64,000 bases of DNA, taken from assembly GCA_944472135.2 (NCBI GenBank), contig OX235265.1:53951112-54015111 (forward strand), in the 5' to 3' direction. Position 1 is the first letter of the stretch. Every line of letters begins with the position of its first letter. Positions 1-11,734 of the stretch are shown piece after piece. The stretch is from Trichobilharzia regenti. Taxonomy: Eukaryota > Platyhelminthes > Trematoda > Strigeidida > Schistosomatidae. A program made the translations under genes and the position numbers. The notes beneath the pieces were generated by a model. The model worked only from the letters and a program-made list of their open reading frames with translations. It searched no databases and was not told where the DNA came from.

Positions 1-1930
1 AATCATATTAGATGAATGAGCATAAAAGTCCATCGCTAAGGCAAGCCCACGACGAGCATACACGCTCAAATTACCATTTTCGTGTAGACAGATGATAACA
101 TCACGTTGAGTGCAAGAATAAACCTGTAAATTGCAAGTACACTTTGTGTTATCACCTATAAATTTCTGGTTATCAATTATTTCAAAACATTTAAATTAAA
201 TGGGGATTTTATCCGATTACGTTTGGGTTAACAGACAATGACTTCATTAAAAAATATATAACTGATACGTCTTTGAACTTATGAATTGATGAGGAAGTGA
301 CTAAACACAACAATATGAATTCAATGCATGATACCCAGATTAGTGGTCTTTAACTTCAGCACTCATAAGTTCATAGTAATAAGGGGTGCTAAAAATTTAG
401 ACTCGTATAATGGAGTTAGACTGCCAAGTCTATCTACAGGCTAGACACGTCACTATCAAGGCAAGCGTCTGGCCATTTAAATATACTTCTTGGCTATATA
501 TTTTACTTGTAAACAAGTCATACACAGCCACAATGGGTTCTTATGCAGGAAAAATGGTATGATATTAAGGTTGCTATTTTAAAAATCATAACTATCGATT
601 CCCCAATCACACTAAGCTATAAAACTTGAATATAAGAAACAAAAGTTAAAAATGCTTTTTATGGTTTTAACAAACTTACACGTGAAAAAGATGGCCGAGA
701 GCGATCCAGAGAAATAACACCAAGAGGGTGAATTACTGCTAGGTTCACGAAAACAATCTCCCGCTTGAAAACAAATAACACACAGTCCTTGTTATATCCA
801 TGATAAGTAACCTGTAAGCATATCTTTTTAGGTGTTGTTCCTCCCTTATCGCTTGAAGTATCCCATGTCCTAAGTGGAAATTAGGTAAACAGCTTCTCAA
901 AGCCACATCAAAGAAATAGTGCAAACTACATAGTACCTGAGTCGCTCTATTACTTCATTAATCATCATGTAATGATGAAACAGCGTATCAGACATGCTCA
1001 ATAAGTATGAAAAATAATGGTTAAAGAAAATGGATGTACTTACAAGTCCTATGAAGTTCATGAAGTCTTTACAAAAACAACAGTGGATTCATAGCACAAC
1101 TTTTACATGGCGATTCATTTAAACCTTAGTAAGTGGACTTCTGTAATACTTCGATGATTACATTTTTTAGTTTTATCTAACTCCGATATTTACTTAATTT
1201 AAATTTACCAACGGTCTAATTAACTCAATTCACCATAAACTTCGATAAATAAACACAAAAGATGGAACAGAACATAATTAACAACATGTTTGCTTCATAC
1301 ATATATTCCCCTTTACGAATTTGAACAAAGCAAGAATAAGTTTGTGCAAAATAAGATGGCACCGTCATTTACACACAACCTTCGCATTCCAATCAACAAA
1401 CTGAGCTCTTATAAGTTTCCCAAACACTGTTTCGACGCACCTTTGCAGGAGCGGACATAGATGTAAGAAATAGTCAGGACAAATAAGACTGCAATTAATA
1501 ATTACTGAGTTCCTTAAAAACGAATATTATTATAAATCTAACAATCCTCCGTATCTCAGGAAAATACACCATCTTATTACAACCTTGTATTGATGCTATG
1601 AGCGTAAACATCATGATCTTGTGACAGTAGATGGATGTACGAACTAACGGTGTTGGCCTACTTCCATAAAAGCTAGAATGAGACGACTGCAACACTCCGC
1701 AAATACGCCATATTCAAATATACTAGCTTCGGCCTGATAGGCACATAGCAATGTGCAGCTTAGATTGCAAACAAGGAGTGTAACTTCTTACCTTTCTGAA
1801 ATTCCCATACTAGAAATCCAGCCGCTGATGGCCGATTTTACAGATGTCACTCCCGTCCCTGTCCCTTGACAGTCAGTTTCAGTGTGAAAAGCTTTAACAT
1901 CACCAAATACAAGAGTATATTAACTAACAA
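1..1930. other. No recognised gene; probable intronic or downstream WDR11 region
   Basis: AT-rich unique-looking sequence. On the minus strand a splice-donor-like site (AAAG then gtaaga) lies near 1791, after an open stretch of about 40 codons starting near 1920. This could be a further exon of the WDR11-like gene on the same strand, but I could not join its frame to the exons I trust. Otherwise I see only short open frames without recognisable motifs. Confidence 0.4.
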
Positions 1931-1939
1931 GAACAAACC

Positions 1940-2444
1940 AGTTCCATGTATGCTCTGCCTTCTGGCTTTACCAAAGCTACACAAGGTAACAGAGAAATTT
2001 TCAACCACAAAATGTTCTCTGGAATAAACTGAAAAACTGAGAAAAAAGTTGAAGTGAATTACAAACAATCTTCGAAGCGGAAAATAAATCCAAAGAGAAT
2101 GAAGCTATGGAGTCATCGAAAGTGTACTTCCACAGTTGAGTTTGAGTTTGGGTGTTCCAAATAATGAAAATAGCATGAGAGTGAAGAACACCCAGCAAGT
2201 CACGTGACACCCACTGATTTGGTAGCCACATCATGTCTGAAATAAGAAGTATTAATTAATACTAACCCAAAACTGAGGAATCTGCTTCACGGAATTCCGA
2301 AGTAGCAGTAGCTGTGAAGGCATCCCAAACTATTATTACTCCAGAGGAATCAACACTAGCCAGTCTCAACTGAAAAGGACTTTTGTCATCATGATAGTAA
2401 TTTTCTGGAGCCCACTGGACATTTATCACGTTCGCGCAATGTCC
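1940..2444 (-). CDS. WDR11: WDR11-like WD-repeat protein, internal exons (partial gene)
   Basis: Two minus-strand exons give clear WDR11 N-terminal WD40 sequence. Exon 2267-2444 follows an acceptor (ctacag) and reads GHCANVINVQWAPENYYH and then LRLASVDSSGVIIVWDA, ending in SVL. A 30-nt intron (2237-2266, gttagt...tttcag) splits the Asp codon. Exon 2067-2236 continues DMMWLPNQWVSRDLLGVL and IIWNTQTQTQLWKYTF. This is the order found in animal WDR11 (WARENYHH, IIVWD, SRDLL, LWN..TGTKLWKK). A likely third exon, about 1940-2028, follows another 30- or 38-nt intron in phase and reads FIPENILWLKIS. WDR11 is a WD-repeat scaffold of trans-Golgi and endosome tethering, linked to cilia and Hedgehog signalling in animals. 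The start codon and upstream exons are not visible, and the 3' part was not resolved. The WDR11 call is strong; exact borders of the third exon are inferred. Confidence 0.8.
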
Positions 2445-3490
2445 CTGTAGTGACTGTATGGACTAAAATACGGTTAAGCAAACCAGTGGGAACTAATTAC
2501 TTTACACGAATAAGGATCAATTATAAGTATATTAGTGAAGCTGCTCAGAGCAACAAGACCCTTCCAACCACTAAATACTCATTAATCCCGGACAATAACG
2601 ATCCTTACTAATCAATAGCTAGAAATGCATCTGAGCTCACACCAACCGACAATACTCTCGGCCTCATGACAACTAGCAAGTCACCCAACTACAATGACAG
2701 AAGATTTAGACACAAAAGACGTGTGGAGAGGCTGAGCACTTAAAGGTCACTTATTTACATTGCGATTGGTAGATTTTCCTTTACATAAGCGTTGCGGCTA
2801 ATACGTATTGTTCTTTACTGAGGCGGGATTTGAAATAATAGTAATAATAAAATCGGAAAGACATTATATTTGTCAGCTTAAGAGAACAAATTAATGTATA
2901 TATATGTAAATACATTTTACAGATGGTGATATACATTGGTACCATTTACAGAACGAATAGTGTTGGGTAACTAAATAAAAGAAGTATAATGTTTGAAGTT
3001 GCAGTACATTTCAGTCAATTGTGATGGATGGATGTGAGAGAGGTCACTGTGTAATTTTTGCTTGTTGTAGAAGAGAAAATGTGCTAGATGCATTGGATCA
3101 GATCTACCGTGGAATGATTGAACAATTAATCTCTCGGCTGCAGAATGCCACTAATTCTACGATTTCTTCCTCGTGAGCCTAAGATAAGGCTCACCAAACG
3201 TAAGATTAATTCATCTGATAATGTTGGCGAAGTATGAGTATCATAGTTAAAGTCAGGGTATTTAAAAAGTTGACCTTCAAGGACTGATGAGACACAGTGC
3301 CTACGTTTTCGAAACTGGAGAGGCGATACACAGTAATCTACTTATTTATTAGGTGCTTCTGTAAATCTATACTGCTTGGTAGGGCTATGGCGTTTCAGAT
3401 TAAGATATAGAGTCTACGGTCAATGTTGGGTTCAAGGTTAAGGTTAGAGTTGGGAGTAGGCCGAGGAATGGTGTCACAAATATCAATGAA
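2445..3490. other. Intergenic or intronic, no gene recognised
   Basis: No open frame with motifs on either strand. It lies between the minus-strand WDR11 exons and the candidate plus-strand gene. It must hold the next upstream WDR11 intron, but I could not find the preceding exon. Confidence 0.4.
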
Positions 3491-3494
3491 TCAC

Positions 3495-3978
3495 GACGTA
3501 CCATGACCTACAGTCACCTGGATGAATGCGTCCATCACGCATTGAACGATTTTTCCATTGATAATCTGGGTATTGACTGGGAGACATTCTTACAATATTT
3601 AAGCTACAACTACACGGTGTATTATATTGTGTTCATAATATTTTCAGTGCATTTTTCAACGATTATGCGACTCTTCTACATATGGTTGTCTGTTCAAGGT
3701 AACCGTCGTTTTCACAATGACAGTTTAAACTCGCCGATACTGTGTAAATTCTCAGATGTTCTGCAGTGCAACTGATGGTGGTCGAGGGAATACAACATCA
3801 ATTCTTGCATGAAACAGTCCATCGGGATTCCACCGGTGAATCGTTTAGTGAAGAAAAACTGCATAGTCTGGTCCAATATCACAACCAATTGGAGAAAAGT
3901 AAGCGAGACCTTGTGCAAAGAAAGATTGTCAGACTTTATGGTGGCTATCACGCAGCCATACACAATCTAAAACTGTGA
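3495..3978 (+). CDS. Candidate host gene exons, unidentified protein
   Basis: Three coding-like blocks on the plus strand. The first (about 3510-3618) reads HLDECVHHALNDFSIDNLG and then WETFLQYLSYNYT. A 31-nt sequence with intron ends (gtgtat...tttcag, about 3619-3649) follows. The next block (about 3650-3701) ends at a good donor (CAAG then gtaacc). The last, after ctgcag at 3766, reads VVEGIQHQFLHETVHRDSTG, is charged and helix-rich (EEKLHSLVQYHNQLEKSKRD), and stops at 3976-3978. The first two blocks join in phase, but the last needs a different phase from the one the second block supplies. So either a splice site is mis-placed or the copy is damaged. I do not recognise the protein. The micro-intron and exon-like composition favour a host gene over a transposon fragment. 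Confidence 0.4.
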
Positions 3979-4124
3979 CATTTTTCACTGAATTCTTGTA
4001 AAAACTCCTCAACGTAAATATGTGCATTTTCATACTAAATAATCTCTAACTTAGCTGATTGTTGTTTTGGTGCCAATATACACATTTCTGCCAACTACGT
4101 GAATTTCTTTCATTTACCATTTCG

Positions 4125-4353
4125 AGGGAGGTATGGAGGAAAGCAGAGGAAACTTTCGAAAGGAAGTAATGCTACCTTGTCAAATTCCCAAAGAATGGAG
4201 ACTTAAGATTACGCAAGAGCTGGTGAAGGATTACACTCCTGTCCACCCTGAGCAGAACATAAAGCCACGTCATCCTACAAAGTCCAAAAGACGCTATGTG
4301 TGTAAGATTCCGCCCCGAACAGGCAGGATTCAGGATAGACGAATCATCTGAGT
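4125..4353 (+). pseudogene. RTE-like reverse transcriptase fragment (decayed)
   Basis: With frameshifts this stretch reads KNGDLRLRKSW, RITLLSTLSRT and RPEQAGFRIDES. That matches the GDL..C..WRGI.LL...K and RPEQAGFR.G.SC blocks in the reverse transcriptase finger region of the RTE-like copies elsewhere in the window (for example 36180-36345). It is a small, old fragment just upstream of the larger RTE copy and has several stops. Confidence 0.55.
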
Positions 4354-4475
4354 ATTAAATATCAACATCTTCAGTGCCAATTTCATATAAAGTGAACTTA
4401 TTTGGATTCTCCATCAATGATGTGATTTCATTTCCTGACAACCTTTATTCTGATTGACTGTTACTTAGTATGTTG

Positions 4476-7400
4476 CCGGGCTACTTAAATAACCTCGCAT
4501 AGTTAACTAGCTTGCTAGTTTTCTAGCCGGTCCCAAGCCTGGGTAAAGAGGGAAGGTTGAGCGTAGGGCTAGCAACCCTACACCACTTAACCTATCAAAC
4601 AGCTAGAGATACCTAAACACAAAAAATATGCTAAAACTACAAAAAAAATACAAAGGACGATCTTATTCTTCGCTGGAATCGGGGAGGCGAAATGATGCGG
4701 GCTAGTGAGAGCCTTCTGGAAGCCAGTCAGTCAATGTGTCTTCTCTCGATGAAAGCAAATTAGGAATGCGGACGTGGGATGTCCGTACAATGTACGAAAT
4801 TGGGAAGGCTGTCCATGCAGCCAACGAAATGCGAAGATATGGCACACAAGTGCTGGATATCTGCAAAAGCAGATGGAATGGATGTGGATTTTCCTAATTG
4901 TCAACTGGAGAGCCAGTAATCTACTCCGGTCACCTACGCAGACGACAACCACGAACACACTGAGGGGGTGTTATCATGATGTCACCAGTGTCAGTCAAAG
5001 CACTTTTGTTGTAGGAATCAACCTCCTCCAGGATTATGACAGTAAGACTCGACTCAACAGGAAGAAAGGTGTCAACCATTCAACGCTACGCACCTACATA
5101 CAACTCAGAAGAAGAAGACAAGGAAGAATTTTACAGACAGCTACAAATAGTAATGGGAAACATCCCAAGTAGTGACATCAAAATCATCATGGGCGATATG
5201 AATACAACCCAAACCGGGAGCAGATAATATAGGAAGAGAACTCATCATGGATGAAGAGGCTCTCGGAGAAATGAATGACAAATGAGATCTCTTCGTAGAC
5301 TTCTGCGCTCCCAATGATTTGGTGATTGGAGGCAGTGTGTACAAGCACAAGGATATACAAAAAGCAATGGACACACCACAAACCACATGGATTTCATCTC
5401 AATGCTGTTCAAAAAATGGAGGCGCGGCCTGCTGAATACAACGTCGAGGAGGGGAGCAGATGTGGGCTCAGAGCATCATTTACTTTTAGGAGCCTTCAAG
5501 GTGAAGCTGAAATCAATCCGAACGACTGGAGACAGGACATAATTTAAGCTCAATATTCAGAAACTGAAGGACAAAACTATAAGGGATGCCTTCGCTACAG
5601 ATATATCAGGGCAAAGTCGGACACACTAAGTGCCATCATTGAGGAAATCTACGTGGAAGAACAGTGGAACTCTCTGAAAGAGATACTTAAGGAAACGTGT
5701 ACAACTGTTCTAGGAAGAAGGAAGAGACAAGACAAGGAGTGGCTGTCAACGGGTACATGGAAGATAATCGAGGAGAGGACGACAGTGAAAGAGAAGACGA
5801 CTCAATGCAAAGATGCATAACAGAAGGAGAAGCTGAGTTCACTGTACGCTGCATTGAGTAAAGCATTAAAGAAGAGTGCTAGGAAAGACATTAGACAATT
5901 CTACGCCAAAATTACCGGCAACTGAAGCGCAACAGGCTGGCCACAGGTAAAAGAGATCTCAGGATATTATATCACATAACCAGGTCTCTATCTGGAACGA
6001 GATCAACCCAGATAATAAAAAAAAATAGATGCCCAAGGAAACCAGATTACCAAGGCGGAGAGGCAAACAAAACAATGGGCTGACCACTTTAAAGCACTCT
6101 TGAATCAACCATCACCTGCAGCCCTCCAAGAAATACCACCACCACCGACAGCACGCACAGAACTGTCTGCCAGTGGACACCGATTCTCCAACAGAGACGG
6201 AAATCTTGAATGCAATCCAGCCACTGAAGGCCGAGAAGGCAGCAAGACCAGACGCAACCGCTCCTGTAGAACTGAAAACGGACCCAGAGACTGCAGCAGA
6301 TGTGCTCACACCGTTACTGCAAACGGTTTGGAGAGATGCAAAGGTGTCCACCGATTGGAAGAAAGGCTGGCCACCTTGTCAAGCTACCAAAGAAGGCCGA
6401 CCTAGGCCTCTGCACGGAATGGAATGGCGTGGAATAATCCTCTTGTTCACGCCAGGCAAAATACTAAGTCGCGTCATCTCGGAGAGACTAAAACATGCAC
6501 TGGATGCAGATCTCCGCCAACCGGAACAGGCTGGATTCAGGAAAGGCAAATCGTGTGCTGATCAAATTGCTACTATGCGCATCATCATCGTCGAATAAAG
6601 CAGAGAGTGGCAGTCAAACCTCCACCTCAACTTCATCAACTTCGAAAAGGCCTTAGACGGCGTTGACCGAGAGGTAATTTGGAAACTACTTCAACACTAC
6701 GCGTACCTCAAGTCTTTATCAACCTCATGCAACAGCTATATCACAATGACACGTGTCAGGCGATCCACAACAGAAAACTCAGCGAAGGCTTTGAAGTGAA
6801 TGCAGGAGTAAAACATACTGGCCGCCTATTATCACCAATGATATTCCTAATTGTGGTGGATTGAACCAGGCGTCATACTCTGCGTGGGGAGTGAGAAGAC
6901 AGGAATACACTGGGTGAGTATAAAGACTCTAGAAGATCTGCATTTAGCAGATGATTTATGTCACACAGACTCGAAGACTTACAGGCGAAAACGAACAAAC
7001 TATCAGAAGAAGCAGCGACAACAAGACTCCAGGTGAACATAAAGAAGACGGAGGTGATGAAGATAACCAACGAACCGCAAAAACCTTCACCAGTCACCAT
7101 CAACGGGAGAAATTTAACCGAGGTCACCTCCTCCACTTATCTGGCCAGAAAGTGCGGTCGGAACGTATGAAGATGTCAAAGTCAGCCAGAATCGGAAGGG
7201 CAAGATACACCTTCATCAATCTGTAACCAATTCGGAAATTTCCTGCACTCAGTATAAACAACAAGATTCACATTTTAAACACCAATGGGAAGTCAGTCAG
7301 TGCTCCTATATGGGTCAGAAACCTGCACTGCGTGTCACGAAAAGCATTTCCATCAGGTTACAGACTTTTACCAACAGCTGCCTACGCTCCACACTGAAGA

Positions 7401-7560
7401 TCAGATGGCCGGTCAGAAAGAAACAGCCACAAGAAACTCTGGCGATGAACAAATCAACCAAGAGTCGATCGCTCAACAAATATGTAGGAGAAAAATGGAG
7501 ATTGGTCGGGTATACTTTGAGGAGATTGTCAAATGTAGGTCATGTTAGAAGGCGATAGTG
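4476..7560 (+). mobile_element. RTE-like non-LTR retrotransposon, degenerate copy
   Basis: The 5' end (about 4476-4620) matches the reverse complement of 51480-51580, the start of the minus-strand copy. Reading in broken frames, 4760-5720 encodes an AP-type endonuclease (opening like the VRTMYE..KA block, then the GDMN motif near 5197-5210). 6100-7230 encodes reverse transcriptase: IQPLKAEKAARPDA, then RPLHGMEWRGIILLFTPGKI, EQAGFRKGKSCADQIAT, NFEKALDGVDREVIWKLL and the LHLADDLC catalytic block near 6939-6962. 7285-7560 gives the C-terminal LLYGSETC and IRWP..W region. Many frameshifts and stops make it inactive. This EN+RT organisation without an ORF1 gag is typical of the RTE clade (schistosome SR2-like); clade assignment is by motif only. 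Confidence 0.8.
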
Positions 7561-7789
7561 TGTAATAGGCAATCGTGTACCCAGATGAATAGGACGCAGA
7601 AAATTGTAGAAGTTTCAGATATTTTGATGAAGCCCTATTTTCCATTCGTAACCCTCAGGAATAATATTTATACTTTTTAAGGTATATTTCTCAATTAGTA
7701 ACCGTATGACTTACATTACCTGTTAGATATGATAGAGAAGATTTGTAGCTCAGGTGGATGATTTTGATCACCTGTATCTGACTATTTAG

Positions 7790-8140
7790 CGTCACTGTTC
7801 AGCTACTGCTATTTTGGCCAGATGTTGTTGAACCGTGGTTTCAGTTTTGCGAGTCTGACTTCAGTGAACATACGATCAATGACCAATGTTCAGCGTTTCA
7901 TGCGGTTATCCGTGCTCTTCCGCGGGAACTAAGCGAATGCGTTCATATATCAAGCCCAGAGATAAGCTTAAAGTATTCCTCCTGAAGAGAAACGACCTTA
8001 CAAATCACCAGAGTCTTGACGAATTATTTTGCAACGTCGGGTTAGGTGATCCGTCGACTGTGAACATGCTTGTGAGAATGTAGGAAGTTATCGGCCGACG
8101 TCACTACGATGAGGGACTTTCCAGAGAGCTCGATACGACT
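7790..8140 (+). pseudogene. Ty3/gypsy-type gag fragment
   Basis: The frame around 7795-7925 reads LFWPDVVEPWFQFCESDFSE and FHAVIRALPRE. After a frameshift, 7945-8081 reads LKVFLLKRNDLTNHQSLDEL and GLGDPSTVNMLVRM, and a further stretch gives EVIGRRHYDEGLSREL. This is the standard Ty3/gypsy gag pattern: W...E..F, F..V...LP, K..LL.R...SD..RL..LL....LGD..PS.LLRRM. No LTR or pol of this element is visible nearby. It is cut at about 8140 by the Penelope-type end. Confidence 0.7.
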
Positions 8141-8290
8141 TGATATGTTTATGAGCAATAGTTTGTGCTCGAAATGTCATTAGTTAATACTACTCTATAA
8201 CTCTGTGATTTATCAAAATAAAATCTTATCTGTAATGCAGTGACAATCTACCACAGTACCCAAGTTTTATACTTATACCTTAAGAGAGCT
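8141..8290 (-). mobile_element. Penelope-like element terminal fragment
   Basis: The stretch shares two blocks with other Penelope-like copies here: the hairpin block gagca...tgctcgaaa (8153-8174; also at 13719-13740) and the terminal block atcaaaataaaatcttatct (8214-8233; also 46606-46632 and near 14740-14760). The following 8243-8280 is the reverse complement of the left end of the copies at 11429 and 46505 (cccaagttttata). So two ends of the element meet here in inverted arrangement. No coding sequence remains. Confidence 0.5.
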
Positions 8291-8507
8291 GTTCTTTTCC
8301 AAATTGCCGCGGTCAATACAAGCTGTTCTCGTGACATTCAAAGGTGTCATTATAGACGATTTAGCCATTTCTGCTGATAGCATTCTAGAAATAACAAAAC
8401 GGCAAGTTACTTAAATGCTCTCATTTGCTAAACAGTCTTCGAGCAGCGATAGTGCATTGATAGAGTTACGCAACTTCGTCCAGCGACTACTGAGGTTGAA
8501 TGGTTCC
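8291..8507. other. Spacer, nothing recognised
   Basis: Short AT-rich spacer between the Penelope-like fragment and the first LTR. No open frame or repeat match was seen. Confidence 0.4.
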
Positions 8508-8838
8508 TGTCAATGTAGTTGAAGAATGAACGATCAATTCATGATTGTTGACTCAAAACCAACTTCATATTTCGGCGGGAGTCACCGATACTGCAGTTCG
8601 CTGTTCGTTAGAAGACGGAGAAATACTATTAGAAGTATTATTGTGACTAATTGTTATGACATTTATTCTTAGATTTTGTGTATAATAATCTTATTGTTCG
8701 TTCCATATTGGTGTGAGAATAAAGGATTCTTGAGTCACCAATCTGTGTTCTGATTTTTCGCGTTGGTTATTGCGCATTGTTGCTGAAGGTCTTCTAAGGA
8801 CAGTGTTAAGCCCGTGTAGTTAGGCCTGAACGTTGACA
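8508..8838 (+). repeat. BEL/Pao-type LTR, divergent subfamily (331 bp)
   Basis: Begins TGTCAATGTAG and ends GTTGACA, the family's terminal signature. It shares the core blocks gaacgatcaattc, gagaataaaggattcttg and the tail tcttctaaggacagtgttaag with the interrupted LTR at 30321-33018. It is placed as a 5' LTR because a gag frame starts about 190 bp downstream. No exact target duplication was found. Confidence 0.8.
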
Positions 8839-9026
8839 ACTTCTGATAGCTCCAGGAATTATTCGCTGTATTTCTTAACAATCCCCATGTCTGCAAGCTT
8901 TTTTATTTGGAACTTTTCTGGATCGTTTGGTAACGTTCAACAACACCTGTGCCAAAGAAAGGACTAAGCGTTTCGGAGGCAAACGACAAAGTAGGTCTTG
9001 ATAATTTGTCTGATGTGTGAAATGTT

Positions 9027-9725
9027 ATGTCTGATGTTATGTTGGGTAACCATGATGTACTAGCCAGAGAGACAAGTTGCTTAAAGCCGCCCAAGCTCGA
9101 GCCTAGGTGCTTTGAAAATAACGACTCTGACTTTCCTCACCTTGTGAAAGAAATCGAAGTCATGCCAGAGGGTTTGGAACTACGTGATGAAATGAAACTA
9201 ATGAGCTCGTTGAGGTATTTTGCTGGTAGTGCGGCGAGTGCAGTACAGTGTTGCAATTTGCTCCCACCTAGGGAGGAATATAAGGAGACTATGCGTATCC
9301 TGCGTCGAAGGTTTGGAAGACCTTCAATGATTGTAAGGAATGCATCCGAGGCTATTAAAGGTAATGGTAGTCAGTTACGAGATGAATCCAAGGCACTCTG
9401 TGAGTTTTAAGACAATCTGATGACCTACAAGAATACGTTGGTTTCCATGAATTCTGCGAGCGATCTGAACTCCAGTTCTGTCCTAGAGGTGACAGCGACA
9501 CGCCTACCTACTCGACTGCAAAAGAAGTTGGTGAAGATAAGCTCTCGTATAGAGGATGAAGGTTCAGAGTCAGGGTTCGAAGATATACTGAGATTAGTGA
9601 CGGATAATGTATATAAGACTATGGGAAAGTTTGCCAGAATATCGAATCTGGCAAATGCAACAGAAACGAAAGCGAGTAAAATAAAGTCATATGTGAAAAG
9701 AGGTTCTCAAAGAATTTGTCAATAG
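9027..9725 (+). pseudogene. gag-like pseudogene of divergent BEL/Pao-type element
   Basis: The frame reads PPKLEPRCFENNDSDFPHLV, then LRYFAGSAASAVQCCNLL, RRFGRPSMIV and PTRLQKKLVKISSRIEDEG. These are the same blocks as the intact 651-codon gag at 52136, clearly diverged. One stop codon interrupts it at 9408-9410 and the frame ends at 9725, soon after the core, so the C-terminal acidic and membrane-like regions are missing. The family core resembles the DUF1759 gag domain of BEL/Pao elements. There is no pol. The next LTR begins at 9906, so this element is internally deleted. Confidence 0.75.
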
Positions 9726-9905
9726 AGGTGAATGTCGATCGTTGCCCTTGGTAGAAAATGGCGTAAAAACTCCAAGGTGCGATTGGTTCGATCGTGCAAA
9801 AGTTCCACGAAGACGAACCAAAACGAATAAATGTATATAAAAATTTTGTAAGAAACATTTGTTTACAGACTAGTATTACTCTCCACTTTAATTACCAAAC
9901 AATAT

Positions 9906-10238
9906 TGTCAATTTAGTTAAAGATTGAACGATCAATTCAAGGTTGTTTGCTCAAACCCAATTTCCCTATAATTTCCGCGCGTGATCAATATGCTAGTCAT
10001 CGTCTCATCAACCTGTAAGAAGTATTATCGTGATTTCTACTTGTAGTATTTGTTCTTAGATATTAGTTTACTATGCTGCTTATATGTCAGTGTGAAAAAA
10101 AAAGATTCACCATTGGTAAATCTCTGTCCTCCTTTATGCGTCCGTTGATACCGAGTGTTTCTAAAAGGCTTCAAGGGACAGCGTGAGCCACGGCGTAGCA
10201 AGTGCTGGGCATTGACAGTTTCAGACACGTGATTGATA
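9906..10238 (+). repeat. BEL/Pao-type LTR (333 bp), 5' LTR of the gag element interrupted by a Penelope element
   Basis: Starts TGTCAATTTAG and ends GTGATTGATA (terminal CA decayed to TA). It contains the family blocks gaacgatcaattca and gcgtagcaag..ctgggcatt. It is followed by the leader gtttctgacgg that follows other 5' LTRs (10, 37463, 51992, 63220), so it heads the gag copy starting at 10406. Confidence 0.8.
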
Positions 10239-10960
10239 GTTTCTGACGGTTGGTAACAGTTTCCGATGGATTGGTGATAGTTTCTAACGGTTGGTGACAG
10301 TTTCCCACAGTTTCGATAATATCGGTCCGTCTTTCCTGGTGCCGGTCAAGTCCTCTTTGAACAAGCAATATCTGGAACCTTTTTGGAATTGGGTCAAGTT
10401 CAACAATGCCTGGGTCAAAGAAGGGACAGAGTGTCTTGGATACAAACAGGAAAGTAAGTCATGGTGACTTGTCTGTTAATTGTAACGATGTGTCTGATGT
10501 TAAGCATGACATGGTTGATGTTACTGTTTCGCCGTTCAGGGATAATAGGAACATCAAACTCCCTAAATTAGAACCACGGTGTTTCGATGGAAACCCAGCT
10601 GGTTATTTACAATTTTTTACAGTTTTTGACGGTTTGTAACTGTTTCTGACGTTTGGATAGTCTCTGTCCATCTTTCCTCGTGCAGGCCAAGTCTTCTTTG
10701 AACAGGTGTTATCTTGACCTTTCTGGAATTTCGGTTACCTTCAGTGATACCTGGGTCAAAGAAGGGACAGAGCGTCTTGGAGGCAAACAGGAAAGTCAGT
10801 CATATTGACTTGTCTGTTACTTGTAACGATGTGTCTGATGCTCAGCGTGATTAGTTTCTTGTTCATGTTTCCCAGTCTAGGGATAATGGGCTTAAATTTG
10901 AACCACGGTGTTTCGACGGAAACCCAGCTGACTAGTCACAGTTTGTAAAGGAGTTTGAGA
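10239..10960 (+). repeat. Retroelement leader with internal duplications
   Basis: The leader after the LTR repeats a 20-bp-scale unit (gtttctgacggttggtgaca and variants) four to five times between 10239 and 10311. The gag start copy at 10406 (MPGSKKGQSVLD) runs to about 10612. Then the leader plus gag start appears again at 10620-10920, more diverged (cctgggtcaaagaagggaca occurs at both 10406-10428 and 10749-10768). So the 5' region carries two successive leader/gag-start segments from different copies. Confidence 0.65.
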
Positions 10961-11428
10961 TCGTGTTGAGTAGTTTTCTATTAAGTGATGAATCGAAGTT
11001 AATGTATTTGGTGAGGTATTGTACTGGAGTTGCTGCAAGAGCTATAAAGTGCTGCAAGTTGATGCCCCTAAACGAAGGATACTCTGAAGCTATGAACATG
11101 CTGCGTCAAAGATTTGGAAGACCTTCGATGATTGTAGGGAAATTATTCGAGGCTGTTAAGGGTAATGGTGGTCAATTACAGGATGACTCCCAGGCACTCA
11201 ATGAGTTTTTAGATAATTTGCTAATTTACAAGAATGGAATGATTTCGATGAATCGCATGAGTGACATCAACTCCAGTTTTACACTAGAAGCAATAGCAAG
11301 ACGCATACCTACTCGACTGCAAAGGAAGTGGGTGAAGATAAGCTCTCGTATAGAGGATGAGGGTATCGAGCCAAAGTTCGATGATATTCTGAAACTGGTA
11401 CAAGATAGTGTCAATCAATCTATGAGCA
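10406..11428 (+). pseudogene. gag-like pseudogene, 5' part (two overlapping starts)
   Basis: 10406-10620 encodes MPGSKKGQSVLDTNRKVSHG through LEPRCFDGNPAGYLQFF. After the duplicated leader, 10963-11428 encodes the rest of the core: YLVRYCTGVAARAIKCCKLM, RQRFGRPSMIVGKLFEAVKG, and PTRLQRKWVKISSRIEDEG. Compared with the intact gag at 52136 the joint lacks a continuous frame. The sequence stops at the Penelope-like insertion and resumes at 14765. Confidence 0.75.
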
Positions 11429-11734
11429 GTTGATATATGTATAAATCTTGGGCACTCTGGTAGTGTATAACTGCCTTATATATAAGGTTGTATTATATTG
11501 TTATATTGTTAGTATGATTTTATATATAAGATAAAATCATATGTCTAAGAAAAGCACTATATCGGCTTACTGTGAAACTAAATAATATACGAAATGAAAC
11601 CGGAAAACTCAAACAGAAACTGAATTGTGTGGTCAAAAACAAAGATTATGTAATCGTGGTTTAAACATCCGAAAAAGCTGGAGAATCAGCCTTAAAAATT
11701 CAAAAACCACAGAAATCAAAATATTTAAAAACCA

